In this document: piece after piece, positions 36,338-50,439 of the stretch
Numbering within the stretch: position 1 is the first letter of the stretch
Layout of the letters: each line of letters begins with the position of its first letter
Assembly (NCBI GenBank): GCA_013399875.1
Contig: VXAZ01000560.1
Location: 1,559,311-1,623,310 of the forward strand
From: Gymnorhina tibicen
Taxonomy: Eukaryota > Chordata > Aves > Passeriformes > Artamidae
Length of the DNA: 64,000 bases
Direction: 5' to 3'
Notes under the pieces: model-generated
Seen by the model: the letters and a program-made list of their open reading frames with translations, nothing else
Databases searched by the model: none
What the model was told of the DNA's origin: nothing
Translations under genes and position numbers: made by a program

Positions 36338-39300
36338 AGGGAAGAAATTAAGCTGTTTTTCTACCTGTGTCACTTGAACCTGCGGAGAATTCAAGGTCCT
36401 GATAATGTGGCTTTTCCACAGTCTTTTTTTACTTCTCACCATTTTCCATTTTACTTTGATCTGAAGGGTTCTGCTCTTACTTTCCAATCTCACCTGTCTC
36501 TCCCTCTGTAATGAGAATCCAGGTAGCAGATATATTATGTGATATACTGTGCCAAGCAGCCACAACACTGTGGGATCACCACGTTATGGAACAAAAACTA
36601 CACATGGCAAGTGCAAGATTTATCCATGGGAAGTCATTACATTCTTTGATTGAGAAATAATACTCTTTAAGACAAACAACATTTTTGGTCTCTGATACCC
36701 AAACTGATTTTAAAAAAGAGGTGGTGCATAATAAAAAATTAAGTTTCAATAGCTAAGAAATACACAGTAAAATGTTTTCAAACGTATGTAACTTCTGTTA
36801 TGTGATATGAAATATTTTTTTTTTATAGCTACTTGATCCTCCTATCAATGACTAGAGCAGAATCTTTTTTAAAAAGCGTCCTGGAATGAGCAAGGTTACA
36901 TCTTTAAAGATGTCTCATGTATCTTTAGCAACAAAGAACAATGAGTCTTTTCTCAGTGGAAAAGGTCAGCCCTTTATATGGTCTCTGATATTTAAGGTTT
37001 TAATTAGAGATCAACTATGTAATGATGGTGCCTGATGGTGCAGTGCTCTGTGTTGTAAGGCTGACTGCAGACACCCTGAGTCCTTGAATGCTTTTACTTC
37101 CTATCTGGGCATATTTCCAGTAAATTCCTAGAATTACAGACCACTAGGTGAAGTTACAACCTCTAACCATGATTCCAGTGAAGAACAGTGAAAAAAACAA
37201 TCAGCTGGAATCTGGTCCTGAAACAGAACAAAGTTTACCTCAAAATTTTGAGGTAGTGACTTGAGAAGATTTAACCCTGCTGGAGAACTCTGTAATTCCA
37301 GTTCCTACCGCTCCTGCCTTTCTGCCGGGTGCAGTTTGGAAAGAAGGGGCCCAATAACCTACATTGCAAGTGAATATTTCAATCTGACAGCTCACTCTCT
37401 CTGACAGCAGTGCTGTGACAACACGTCTGGGTCAGATTCAACACGATTATGTAAGCCACCAACCAAACCTTTTTTTGAATACATTAAAGGCTGCTTAAGT
37501 ACAAAACCCACCCATGCAAATCTTAAAATGCAGGGAAATATTTGGCTAAGGAGAGCTTTGGACACCCCTTTGTGCCCACACATTATAGCAAGCAATCACA
37601 CCGAGGAACAGCCTCCACAAGAAACTCTTTGCATTTCCAGCATCCAAGAAATCTAACACATGCCCAAATTCCTCTGCAAAAGGAACAAACCTTAACTCTG
37701 ACCTCAGATGGAAGTTGGCACCGCCAGCTTTGGAAGGGGAAGCTCTGACTGCTGGCACCTCTTGGGTGGAAGTAGACAGAGGAGGAAAATCAGCTCTAGG
37801 AAAAAGTCTGCCTGGACAATGTGGGCTTTTTTCCAGTCTACAGGATAATGTACAACATTTCTTAAATCACTAGTTTGTATCCAGGACTGGAAATGCCTTC
37901 TTTGGTTTCTGGGAAAAGGATGAAGGTAGGACTTGGTAGGACTCAAGGTAAGAGACCCCTGTCCCTTCTGGCAGGGCTCTGGTAGGTTTTGGCCAGAGGT
38001 ACCAGACAGATGGTTGGTGTGACTGGAAGCTCAGCCATTTCTTTTGAGTTGAAATTCTTTTTCAGTGCTTCTGGAGCCCTTCAGCTGTGTTTTATTTCTG
38101 ACCTGACCATTCTGAGTTTGATTTAAAGAGGGCACTCATAAGCAGAGAGAAAAGTGTTCACAAAGGGCTTCGGAGCGCTTGGACTCGTTTAATATTAGCA
38201 CCTCAGAGGCTTCCTCTGAGAAGAAATGCAGGCAGCATTTCACAGCTCCTGAAACAACTTTTCATGCCACTGGTCCATCATCTTGTGCTACCAGCCATTT
38301 ATCCAACCCAGCCATCAACCTGTCTGGGCAGAACTGGGGACACAGGGGAACCGAGAGGGAAATCGTGGTTGGAGGAGCCACGTTCAGAGCTGTTGTTACG
38401 GCACAGGGGCTGGATGCTCTGGGGTTTGAGTGGCACTGGCAGGGCTGGCTCCAGGCCAGGCACTGCGATGGCCTGAGGGACACGTCCCTGCGAGGACAAG
38501 GGCTCTCAGCTCCTGAGGAGATATCACTTATGAGGCATATTTCATGCCCTCAAACAGTGGCCTCTCTCACCTGAATGTCATGTCAGTGTCACTGGTTCTT
38601 GCTGAATTTGGAGCTCAGCAGTTCCTGGGAGCATCTGCCTGGAGGCAGGATATCGCTTATCAGCATCTTGGTTCTTTAGGAGACTGATTCTCCAAACTCC
38701 CGTTGAGCTGTTACCCAAAGGCTTTCGGCTGAGAGAGAATGAAACGCTTTGCACCCTGCTCATAAAGGGCTGCTGATTCCTGGGCCGCCAAGTTAAGACA
38801 CCCAAAGCAGCTGAGACTCTGCCTGTGCTCGCTGGAACTGAGCTGCAGAACCGAGCTCACCACATGCACAAGACAAGAAGATGGAGCAGAGAAAACCACT
38901 CTAGTAGGACACATGGGCAGGAAAGGACTTTACCCTAATGGAGTCACCTTGGTACCATCCCACAGTCATTAACATTACTAAAAAGAAATTAAACTGAAGG
39001 AAGATCAGCCAAGTTCCTGTGATGTTGAAAGGATGCAGTGACAAGGAGCCCCTCACAGAGGCACAGATGTAGCTGTAAGTATTGTACGAGTTCCTCAAGT
39101 TAAAGGAAAATTCATTTACTAACAGGGGCTGTCCCCCCTTTCCTTAAAATGGGACACGGTGGCAGATCTTGCGTAACACTACTAGGGTTAGTGGAGGTAC
39201 TTTGGGTTTGTAGACTTTGCAGATCTAAGCAGATTTTGGTCCCTCTGGTTTTAAATGCTCCAGGAAACCTGCACTTCTCATGCAGAATAAAAAGTGGTCA

Positions 39301-40329
39301 CAATACTAAATTTTGTCATTTCCTCATCATTCACTGTGTAAGCAGGCAAAGAAAACACACATTGTGCTGCTTTAGAAAGGAATACTCTCCTTGGGGCTAC
39401 CAAGTAAGAACATCATGTTTCATATATGTGATATGCAAGGTATTTGATTATTTGTAAAAATCCTTGTGATTCAGCAGCACTGTGGGCTCTGTGAATCAGG
39501 GGGTGATGTGAAGGGATGTTTATTTGAAAGTCTTGTCTCCCTCAGCAGCCCACATTGTCTCTAATCCTCAGAGACCTGCTTCCTCTCTTCCAGAAAAAAG
39601 ATCTTTCCTGCACAGCCTGGTTCCTGTACTCTACTCACCTCCCTGCCTCGGATTTTGAGGAGGTTACACATCAGTGTAGGAGTTAGGTTCAAGTATGAGT
39701 TCTCTGACAGGGGTGTAAATTTTCTGAGGTATGATTTACCCATGTGAAAATATGGTTATTTGCTTTCTTGTAAAATCAGCTACTGTTGCTGATGGTTAGG
39801 AAGAGAAATTTGCCCATCACCTGTACCAAGTACCTGCAGTTGTACCTGATTCAGGCTGAGAAATGAAAGTCTTTCTGAAGGAGACATTCACAGAGCCATC
39901 GATTGTTACAAGAACAAATAGGGCCAATGTCTGAACTCCTGTATAACACAAACATCCATGCTGATGCCTTTTTAACCTCAGGCTTATCTTTCAGAGATTC
40001 ATTTGCTCCTAGTATGAACCCAGATGGATGAGCTACTTATAGGCATCTCTTATCTCCCAACAGATCTACAAGGGAAGGAGACCTCGCCTCTGAATTTTAA
40101 ACACTTAGTCAGCTTTCATTTTTAATGGACATCCAAATTCTTGTGCTCTAAGCAAAGGGAATGGAAATCAGTACAAAAAGAGGGAAAGATGGAAGAAAAT
40201 AATTTAATTTCTGGTACTTTAGTTTCAATAATTTTATTAGTATTGCCCCTATGCAGTCACATACTGCATTCTATTACTTTCCTGTACTAGCTGCACTCGT
40301 AAGAGTAAGAGGCACAGTGGCCCATGACT
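36338..40329. other. Non-coding stretch, nothing recognised
   Basis: About 4 kb of mixed sequence. The segment 38179-38574 is open for 131 codons on the plus strand and partly open in three other frames, which suggests composition rather than coding. No repeat family was recognised. Confidence 0.5.
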
Positions 40330-40560
40330 GGGTAGGTCAGCATTTTTTATTTCCTTTCAGCTCACTCTAATGAAAAGCACATGCATCCAGTAAATCTTGC
40401 CTTTTCCCTTATTAAACCAGTCGATGTTCATTACTGAGGTCTGTGCCTGGCTGGGTGGGAATCAATAAGATGATCCTTTTAATCGCCTTAGTAATCAACA
40501 AGCTATTTCTTATTTCAATCTCAGCCCAGTAGTCATTGAAATCCAATGATTTATCTGCAT
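40330..40560. promoter_or_regulatory. Candidate conserved non-coding block
   Basis: A+T-leaning segment with CCTTATTAAACC (near 40408), CCTTTTAATCGCC (near 40475, CpG retained), GTAATCAACA and ATCCAATGATTTATC words. These resemble homeodomain, PBX/MEIS-like and CCAAT-type sites. No repeat was recognised within it. The claim is weak without alignment evidence. Confidence 0.22.
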
Positions 40561-40914
40561 TACACATGCACTCACACACAGACTAGGGAGGTTTATGTGT
40601 GTACATCTAGAGAGAGAAAGGCTGAATTTTGCAATACACTTTAAGTGATTGTGCCAGAGAAATACCCACAATGTCATTATTTACTTGCTGGTACCCAGCA
40701 CCGTGTGCCCAGGATGACTGAGTGGGAGCTGGATGTTATGTCTGCAATGCAATGGATGAAACTGCAGAAAATAAGAGGATTTTAGTGAAGGGAATGGCCA
40801 AAAGGGCCATTTTACCTGCCCTAAACCCACCTTCCTGATTTTCCTTCTCATTCCCATGTCTGCCTCATCCAGACAGACAGCAGAGCATTGCTGAGAGCAC
40901 ACTGTGAGCACAGG
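40561..40914. other. Non-coding stretch, nothing recognised
   Basis: Short interval with a CA-leaning patch near 40565-40600. The 76-codon minus-strand open frame at 40681-40911 has no recognisable domain. Confidence 0.45.
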
Positions 40915-41005
40915 TCTGCTGTGTAACCACGGGCAATATTTATCCCTTGCTGCCTCATCTTCCCCAACTGTAAGACAGGGAGAGGTAGGTTGATTACCTG
41001 TAAAA
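40915..41005 (+). mobile_element. MIR-type SINE remnant
   Basis: CTGCTGTGTAACCACGGGCA, TTTATCCCTTGCTGCCTCAT and CTTCCCCAACTGTAAGACAG follow the MIR core 'agctgtgtgaccttgggcaagtcacttaacctctctgcctcagtttccccatctgtaaaatgggg' in order and spacing over about 75 bp. The 3' part beyond about 41000 is too diverged to follow. Confidence 0.7.
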
Positions 41006-42785
41006 ACGTCAAAGAATAATATTGTACAAGAGCACTAGTTCTGGATAAATCCTGACTGTGTTTCAGAATTCAGTGCTGTAGTTCCAAAACTTCCACAAAT
41101 GGAAGGGAGGCTCCTGCCAGCCTTCCTCTGTGGAGAGGTTCTGGGATGTTATTAGGGCTGGTTGTCTGAGTAAGAATTGTTTGCACAAGTGAGCAAAGCC
41201 GAGCAGTGCATGCTGGTGATGTATCTGTATGAAATTTAGTTTGACTGCCAAATCAAAGTATTTGGGCAGGAATGGCAAAACCCTGACTGTGTTGAAATAA
41301 ACAGCAAGTGTTCTGTTGATTTTAGTGATTTTACCCCATATTTTCTTGCTGCCGAATGATCATTAGAGTATGAATCATGGAGCGTGTTAATAGCTGGAAA
41401 ATTGGACACAGGGACTTTTTCCTGCTGATTAATAAACTTTGGTTTTGGGAGAGCAGAAAATGAAAGGAGAAGGAGAAAGAAAAAAAAAAGTCAAAGTGCA
41501 AGGGCATCAAGTGCAGGCGTCGGAGCATCTTTCAGCTGTGCCTCCTGTTACGTAAGGCTGGGCTGTGTTTGGGCTGCAACTCGACACTGCCCCTTTCTCC
41601 CCCAAACAGAGCTTTTTCTCATAAAATTCACTCAGGCACTTCTTCTCAAGTTCTTCATACACTTTTCGCAAGAAAAAAGAAATCATTCATATCTCTCAAA
41701 GAGAGTCTCGGATTCTTTAGATATTTTCCATTATAAGCTTTTGGCACCATTATTACCCACAGATCAAGTTACTTTTCTGATCCCCCTTCTTTCATCTACT
41801 AAAAATGGATTATTTCATTATTAGCCTGGAACCGTTACTGTTCACAGAGATCAGGTCTGTATATGAACAATGCCTCCCCCAGTATTACTGAAAATCCTGG
41901 GGCTGTTGTAAGGTTTCCTTTAAACACTAGCACTCTATTTTTTGTGAGTTCTGTGTGGTGGCAAAGGCTCTGAAAGGCCATTCCTTTTCTCTGAATTCTA
42001 CAAAAGCTAAATATGGCTGTTTTCAATAGTTTATGGAAGATCTTAACTGGTTTGCATGCACAACACATAGGAATATGTGTATATATTTGCAATATCTAGA
42101 CTGACATTTATTGTAATTTGACTATTGTTTAACTATTTAATTAACTGTAATTTAATGTTGCTGTCATGTGAAATCTGTTAGTGTATAAATAGAAGTCCAG
42201 ATAAAAATGACGAGCCAGAGTCACTCTAAAATTTCCTATTTGAGTAATTCAGAGAGTGGGGAACACTTTTGGCTGTTGTGTTTCCCGTTTCTATTTTTCT
42301 GTTCTTCCTCTTCCATCAGAAGTGCATCTGTTCACATGTGGATCTCAATTTAAGAAGTAGGGAAGTCTCTGGGAAGGAAATGCAGACCCACCTCATGAAC
42401 TGGAAAGGGAATGTTTTGAAGTCACTGTAGGAGACAGCCCTGCTCTCCTGTTTCTGCCCCACTTGCCAGTTTCTGTGGTGAAAACCACCCCCAGCATCAG
42501 AGATCTCACAATTGCAGAAATCTATGAAATGGGGCAGAAATCTCAGCCTTGCAGGTCCTGGGACAGTGCCTTCAACTGCACAACTATTCCTGCTTCTCCT
42601 CCGAGTTCTTCCTGCAGACAGCAGTAGTGCCAAACCCTAATCCCACTGCCAGCACCACTGCTCCGCCTTCTCAGAGCGAAACATCCTTTCCTGCCCTCCA
42701 AACATTCTCCTGCAGGAGAGCACCTGTCCTGTGAGAAGTGGGCTAAATCCTTCCAGTAATTTCAGCAGGGACCACCAATAATAAC
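41006..42785. other. Non-coding stretch with a purine-rich patch
   Basis: Mixed composition. A GA-rich tract lies at about 41457-41490 (AAGGAGAAGGAGAAAG followed by A10). Open frames up to 105 codons (42316-42633, minus) show no domain. Confidence 0.5.
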
Positions 42786-43010
42786 AGAATCATAGAATGG
42801 TTTGGGTAGGAAGAGACTTTAAAGCCCATCCCATTCCACCCCATGCCGTAGGCAGGGACACCTTCCACTATCCCAAGTTGCTCCAAGCCCCACTCAACCT
42901 GGCCTGGGACACTTCCAGGGATGGGGCACCCACAGCTTTCCTGGGCAGTCTGTGCCAGGGCCTCACCATCCTCCCAAGGAAAAAAATTTTCCTAAATAAT
43001 CCTGAGCCCG
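42786..43010 (-). mobile_element. CR1 LINE, 5'-truncated copy with intact 3' end
   Basis: The plus strand starts ACAGAATCATAGAATGGTTT, the reverse complement of the CR1 8-bp-unit tail. It continues with the conserved module: GGCAGGGACACCTTCCACTA, CCAAGTTGCTCCAAGCCCC, CAACCTGGCCTGGGACACTT, CAGGGATGGGGCACCCACAG and GTGCCAGGGCCTCACCATCC. About 225 bp is retained. The truncation point lies near the A-rich word AAGGAAAAAAATTTTCC. Confidence 0.92.
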
Positions 43011-46000
43011 TGACAATTTCTAGACACCAGCAACATGGGCAGTGGCAGAACAGATGGAACCACAGGTAGAGCACTTGCTTCCCATCCCCACTCCTCTGAG
43101 AGAGCTTGAATTCTTTATGTCCTCCATGTGCCTGCTAATTAAAGTGTCTTATCTGGTTACACTCCATCATAACTTGTTTTCTACTTAATATGAGACAAAT
43201 GGTTTACATAGGTAGAGACCTGAGTTAGACACTCAGTCCCTACATAAATGAGGTGATTTAAATATTTTTAGGATTCATTTATAATGACCTGTTTTCTTCT
43301 CTGTTTTAATTTAATTGAACATTTTGCTTCTTTTTACTTTCATGTTCCCTCCCTTCTGTGTGTGCCATTTCCATCCTCATTCAATCCCACATTGATGAGG
43401 CAAGAAAAAAAAACCCAGAACACCCCACCATCCATTCCAGTTGCCTAGGTTTGATGTCGAATCTGGAATTTAGCAGGAATCCTCCGTTACGCTGAATTAT
43501 CGCACAGAGGCGAGCGTAACATCTTTGTGGGATGTGGGCTCTTCCAGACTCTTTGTCCTCCATGGTAATGTCCCAATCACACTGAAGTGCTCCCAAATGT
43601 GCGAGGACTATTTAAGCTTTGTAAATGCCGTCCTCCAAAAATCACTCCACATAAATGTTTCATGTCTCTCCTCTGCGATGCACAGGCCCCAAACATTCAG
43701 CTGTGAGGGTGTTTATATTTGTGGAACTCTCTTGAACATTTGCTGTGGATTTCAAACAGCTGCTACACTGAAGCACTGGGAATAGTAAGATCATGAATAT
43801 TCAGGTGAAGCCACTGGAATGAACAGCCGTTAATAGAATAAATGCCTAAACAGTTGTGTAAGGCTTATTAAGACCTATTGGGGCTGAGATAATAAATTCC
43901 CTCTTTGACATGTTGCAACTACTGTAGTTTAAACATTTTGGACCACCTCTTCAGAACTGAAAGAAAAAATTATGTTAGTTCTGTGTGATAACACAATGAA
44001 ACACCTGGAAGGCTTGGCTCCTGTATTAGATTTGGCAGGGAGATTGTAACATGCTAGCTCATCCCCACTTAAAATCATGGCACTGTTTATTGTGTTACTT
44101 GTCAAGGTTATCCAAATTATGTACAGTCTGGACTGAGCACACTTATCTCATTAGAGAATATATTTTTTACTATTTTCTCTTCAAGTTTGGAAATAATAAT
44201 ATTATATTTTTGCAATGGAGCAGTAACGTGGACCATCTATTGCCAAGAAGAGAAACTAATCAGAACATTAAAACAAGCAAAAAAAACCCCAACAACATTT
44301 AAAGCTGTTTTATCCCAAACCCAACAAAGTTCAGGAAACCAGCACCGGCAGCCTGGCTTTGAGTCTTCCAAAAAGATGGGCATCCCTGCAGCTGACAGGC
44401 CTGCTATGGGGACTCCTTGGTGGCTGCTGTAACTCCAAAGCACTCCAAGTATCCAGAGTGGTTAATTGTTGCAGGAGAACTGTCTTTTCCTTTGAATTTA
44501 GCTGTCACGTTGCATTATGCTGTGCTGTACTGCCTGGTTCTGGCACACTGTGTCACGAAACATAAAATCCTACAGGATGCAGTGTAAGTCTTGCAGGTTA
44601 AAATTTAAAGGCAAACTCAGTAATATTTGATCAGTTACCTGCTGTCGGTTCAGATAAAGGGCGTTTGATCTCCACGAGCAGGGCTAACTTGTTAGAGGCA
44701 AACTTGCACATAGCAAAGGGCTGCTCTCAGCTCTGCAGCAGCGTGAGCTGGGGAGTGTCAAAGCAGCTCAGGTGCACTTGGAACTGTTAAAAATTAAACC
44801 ACCTGGCTCTTTTTTTAATGTTTTAAGAAAATGATCAAACTATACCCCTATTTACTAGTCTCTGTGGGTGACAAGCAGATGCTGGCTAGTTGTTTCAAGA
44901 GGAAAATCACCTGAAAAACCCAAAGGATTGACTTAATTCTGCTGAAATTTGTACAACCCCCCCAATTTTAACACACTGCACTTTCAGAGCCTTTTCTGCC
45001 AGCACTGATGGGCTTTCCTGATCTGGTTGTATGAACAATCTCAGTATTTGTTGACTGCCCACACCTATGCAGCACCTGTATAAATCACTATCTGCATGAA
45101 AGCATCAGAAACTGGTTGGGATGAAATAAAAGCTAAAATCCCAATATCTCCCTTCATCCCTTTCCCCACACTCCTGTTTTTCTGTGACCTGTTTATCAAT
45201 ATGAGAACCAAATCTGTTTCGGAAACTTCAGTGTCATGGTTACATTTTGGGAGGAAGGAACAGATGGAATAGATTAATTAGTCAAACTATGTTTAAGTAG
45301 AAAGGCATTTCTTTCCATGAGTAGCCAAAGGCTAGAAAGAACATATAAGGGACAAGGAGAAGTGCCTCAGGACTTTTTCCTTGCTGGAACGGCTTCCCAG
45401 ATTCAGACTTTCAGCAGCATAAAGGGTCTTTGATTTCAGCTCCTATTAAGAAGTAGGTCAGGAGGTGCCTGATTTGCAGGAGGGCAACTGCTCCCTTCAG
45501 CTTATTAAAAGTAGCCACTCCAAAACATTTCCCACATGTTATTTTTGTAGGGATTCTGGTGTATAAAGATTCCGACCAGCTACTCCTGCAATCTGTCGGG
45601 AAGCAAATGTCCCTGCTGCTGGGATCCATCCCTGCTTGCTCTTGCTCATCAGCAAGCGCCTGCCTAATACAGTGCACCATCATCTGTCTCCAGTTTTCCA
45701 GAGCCTTGGGCAGATCCTCATTTCATCACCTCCCCATTTTTCCTGCTTGGAACAGAAGACTTGCCACCACGCTTCTGGCCTTGGTGTTGTGAGCTGCAAG
45801 GAAGTTACGCCAGACATAGCACTGCCTCAGAAATTCAACACGACTTTGTTTAGCACCACTATTGATCTGTGACTGGTGATACCACCCTGTGTGAGAAAAC
45901 AAAGCCTGCAGTACAGCTGGTTTGGAAATCAGGTTTCAGTGGGTAACTCCAGCCTGTTTCATGCCTGTGTCCGGCCTGGTAGCATGCACTGCAAGGCTTT

Positions 46001-49000
46001 TGGCTTCGGTTCAGTCATCCTACCTAAGAGTAGATACTTAAACAAGACACCCACCTGAAGGTTATGATCATAGTAACATCCCTTGCCAGCCAGTGGAGAG
46101 GAATATGCCCATCCTGAATGCAATTTAGTTTATTTTATAGGCTTGTTTTTTTGCCACAGGTTGGAAAGGGGGTCACGGACAACCTGGCTTAGGTACTCAT
46201 CAGCTGAACACCGGGCAGAAGAACTCAGCTCCTTCCTCCTGCTGATTTGCTTTCAAAGGCACAATTCCCACAAGTAATGATATTTACTGACTGAAATGTG
46301 TTAATTCTCCCCCTGACAACTTTTAGAGATTGTGTTTTATTTTCTGTCACAGACAGAAGGGGAAAATGGGCAGGAGTCTGGGATGGAAACAGTTATTTCA
46401 AATAACTAAGTCAGGAAAGATTTTGGCCAAGAGGAAGATTTAAATCTAACCCAGATGTAGCTCACTGGTGTCTGGAACGGGAGAGATGGTCCCAATCACA
46501 GAGTAGCACCCAAGGCTGGCTCAGGAAGCAGAGGGATGTCTGTTGGTTGAGGAGAAAACTGTTTGCCTAGCCCCCAGCCAAAGGAAATGTCCCGGGACTG
46601 CAGCTGGGCAGCGCGGGATCAGGGAAAGGATGGAGCTTTGAAAGCAAATCCTGCTGGCTTCCTTTCTCATTGGCAAAGGACAGAGTTGAAATAAGTAGGA
46701 GCAGGGTCTCAGGAGAAGGAAGAAAGTCTTTTACTTATTGTGTGGTGTCTGAGCAGGGGTCTGTGCCCACTCCCTCCCTGGTGCCCTGGGCTGAGCTGGC
46801 ACAAGCCAGGATAAACCTGTACAATCCCCTGCCACATCACTGCATCCTGGAGCAAGGAGACAGCTGTGTATCAGAGAGGCCAAATGCCATCACCAAATGC
46901 CAAATGTCTGAGAGGACAGGTACATGTGCATCAATACACCAGGTGTGCTTGTACAGCAGGCTTGACTTTTCTAAAAGCAGCTTTCTGAGATAGGATTAAA
47001 AAAATTGCTTTAAATTCACTGTATTTGTCATGTCTATGCTACAGTTATGAGGAGAAAGAAGGTAGAAAAGCAACCAAGGAAGCAAGAAGAGATTTCTTTC
47101 CTGGTTGCCTTGCAGTAACCCTGGGTACTAAGATCTGGAATAAACCTCATAGTGGAAAACACTCTGGGTACTGTACTTGTTGTGGGGCTTAGTCTCACCA
47201 AAACAAGTGGAAAAAAAAAGAAAAGAAATCACAAGAGACCTGTTTAGCAAAGCATTATTTGAAAGATCAAAGAAACAATGTGTAGATTGTAGTGATCATT
47301 GTTAGGTAGTAATTTCTTTTTGTAAAGAGTGCTATGTGCTGAGAAAACCAGGCTTGCAGCTCCCTTTATCGCAGTCTAGTCACCTGCTTTTTAAGAAAGT
47401 TGTAATCACATTGTTCAAAACATTTGGCTTCAAGACTAACATCATCAAGGTGATACAGAACAACCAGGGACCTGCTGATCTGCAGCTTACACTTCCAAAA
47501 TTCTGACCTGGACTGGGAACATCTCAAAGCCTTTGGCTGAGACATGGGCATGATCCCATTATAAAATATAGGTTAACACCAACAAACCCAGACCTGTTTT
47601 GAAGGCCTTTAGAATGATGCTGTGTATTTATGTAATAATTCTGCTTGAATTCAGACCTTGCACAGAGCTGGAAAATGGATTTCAGTCTTTTCTCACTTTG
47701 CTGACCTCCATTGGAGGAGAGGATCCATGCCCAGGGAATTTAAGGCCATGGAGAGTAGCTTTGCTTTACTAGTGGCTTTCCATGGACTGTTTAGAAGTAG
47801 TCTGGGAACCCTCGGGTAATTTCATCCCAGAGGCTGTAAGCCATGGCAGTATAATTTTAGGCTGGAGGTGTGGTTATTGGATTCATAATAGCATTAAATC
47901 ATCTCTTTTTGTATTTTTCTTTCAAGAGAGGGATTAATGGAAGCAGGATCATTTTCAGAAGGGGGCTCTTTGGGTGACAGCAAGCATGTGCTTGCTCATG
48001 AAAGGGTTGTTGAGAGTGGGGGTACAGGGTCAGGATTCCAGGGGATGCAGAAGTGATATGCTAGCAGGAAAGAAATGGAGCTTGTAAGTGAAAAACACTT
48101 CTTGTTTGGGAAAGCAGAGTGGAATGACCTGGGTAAAAAGCCCAGGGAATAAATATGGGCTCCCAGCTTCAGTGTCACCCCTGCACATGCATCTTTCTGG
48201 GGAAAGAGTGAGCACTTGGCATGGTATGAGACAGCCTGGGAAATGTCTTGTTCATCACAAGGTGATGCCCCTGGGTCCTGTGTGCCTCTGTAATCAGGGT
48301 CAGCTAAATTCAACTGAGGAGTCTACAAAAGCTCCAGCACAGCCTGGCCCAACCTCTCCAGAAGGAACTGGCCTTCCCTGAAACCACTGTAACCATCTGT
48401 AATCTGATTTTAACACTGTGCTACCACTGATGTCTCCCCGACACTGATTCCAAACATGGCAAGTCTCTGGTGCTGTTGTCACACAGCACAGAGCTAGCAT
48501 GAAGAAACCCCATCACTGAAAAACCTGCACGATTAAAACACATCAATAAATAAATATATTTCATATATACTTCAGTAATCAAAAAGCCTGGCTGTTTTGC
48601 CTTTTACTTTGGTAAAGAGGTATCCTTGCTCACAATCTGGGTTCCATGGATACCACGAGCAACTCCAACTTTGTGCCTTTAATGCTTGCACTGTAGAAAA
48701 TGCTGTTTAAATATTCATGCTGACCCTAGAAAGCTATCCACTCGGCCATCTGGAGGACTCCCATACCCCATCCACTGGTGTTTTATTTTGAAGGATATAT
48801 TCTGATCACACTGTCTTGGCTAAATAGACTACTGGTCCATTTGTTTTGTAACTGCTATTTAGTTACCTCTCAGGATGTCAGCTCAATTTATCTGTGTGGA
48901 GGAGAAGAATTCTTCAATAAAACTATAGATAAATAGGAGCAAGAGCTGCGGATGGATGGGAGGTTACTCATTCCCACTGTCGCTGCTGTGCATGGAAGTG

Positions 49001-50342
49001 ACCTTGTCTGGAACCAGCTAACCTTGCACCTTGCGATTCACATGAAAATTCAAAGCCAAACCCTGGCAGGTCAGAGGGAGAACCCAGCCTTGTGTTTAAG
49101 GAAAAAAAGGGATTTGCTTGTTCAGGCAGTGCTGGGGTTGTGTACTGAACAGGGACACAGAGTGCATTCTGCCCTGGGCTAGAGGGAAATAAACGGAGAG
49201 GGAACACATTTAATTTGAAGTGAGAAGGAAAATGAGCATGTCACATCAGAGAGGGCCAGGAAGAGGAGAAAATGCTCCGTGGAGCGGAGCAGGCAAAGTA
49301 GAGGTGTCACAATCCTGCACCTGGTCTTGCAAGGAAGGGCCAGTTCCTCAAGGCTGCCTGCCTGTGGTGCCTTGAGAAGGGAACAGAAACGGCCCCCAAT
49401 TTCATCCCCCAAATTCTGCATTGTTTGTAAGTAAAGGAAGGATTATGGCCGTCATGGCTCTCCAACGGCAACTCCACAATCCAGGGATCTGCAAAGTCAC
49501 ACGAAACATGTGCAGTGGCAAAAGCCTTTTGCTGTTCACTGTCTGGTCCCTGAGACACCCCACCAATATCGCCGACAGAAGATGAGGTGAAATGTTCACG
49601 ATTAACAATGTTTATTTTGGCCTTTTCTCTCCAGTTTGGGTGTGGGGGCAGCAGTGCTGGTGCTATTTGGCTGATTTATTTATGTTCAGAAGGAGGGTGG
49701 AGGACGGGGGCGTATATCCATGGTCACGCTGACTTTTTCAAGCTGCTTTGGAAGAAAGTGCACACTTAATTGGCATTCAAAGTGCATCTCTGGTTCCTAT
49801 CTCTCAGTAATGCTTGAATAGATTGTGGTGTGTACAAACCTGGCAATAACTCCACTCTGGACTGACAAGAGTTAGGAAACACTGCTTAATTCTTCTATTT
49901 CATTTTACCTTTTTTCGGTCTTGGAGAGAATTTTATTCTTTGCTGCTTGATCATTTTCTCTGTGATTCATGTCCTTTCAGGAAATAGTAATTGACAAAAA
50001 TAAAGCACTTGGGTTGTTATTTAGTGAGTTCCAGCTAAATTCACACAGTCCTGCTTAAGAATCTATGCCCTCCATGCTGCATTTGTTTTAAGCTCCAGCC
50101 TCTTCTAGACAGATTTTTTTCCCCCCATGCAGGCACAAAAGCACTTTAGTCAGCACAAATTTGGAGGTAGAACAAAAAGCCTGTAATAGCATATCTCGTG
50201 CTGCTATTAATTTTCCACCGGTGGAGCACTGGGGTACATGAAGTCCTTTGTCTGTATTCTGAAGCCAGCTTTGGTGATATTACATGACCAACTACAACAT
50301 TATAGCGTGTTCCACGCTGGTTTGAATTGTAACTTAGGGGGG
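43011..50342. other. Non-coding stretch, nothing recognised
   Basis: About 7.3 kb without an identifiable repeat or gene. Open frames reach 107 codons (46670-46993). A short tandem word, CCAAATGCCA, recurs around 46879-46905. The stretch 43800-43960 is A+T-rich and repeat-free but has no strong motif cluster. Confidence 0.5.
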
Positions 50343-50384
50343 AAAAAAAAAAGAGAAAAAAAAAGAGAGAATAAAATAAAGATG
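50343..50384. repeat. A/GA-rich low-complexity tract
   Basis: An A11 run, then GAG, an A9 run, GAGAGA and AATAAAATAAAG make up a purine-rich simple tract. No retrotransposon body is recognisable beside it. Confidence 0.75.
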
Positions 50385-50439
50385 TCCTGGAACATGGCCA
50401 GGGCATAATGATTTCAATTCTGAAGAAATACGACAACCA

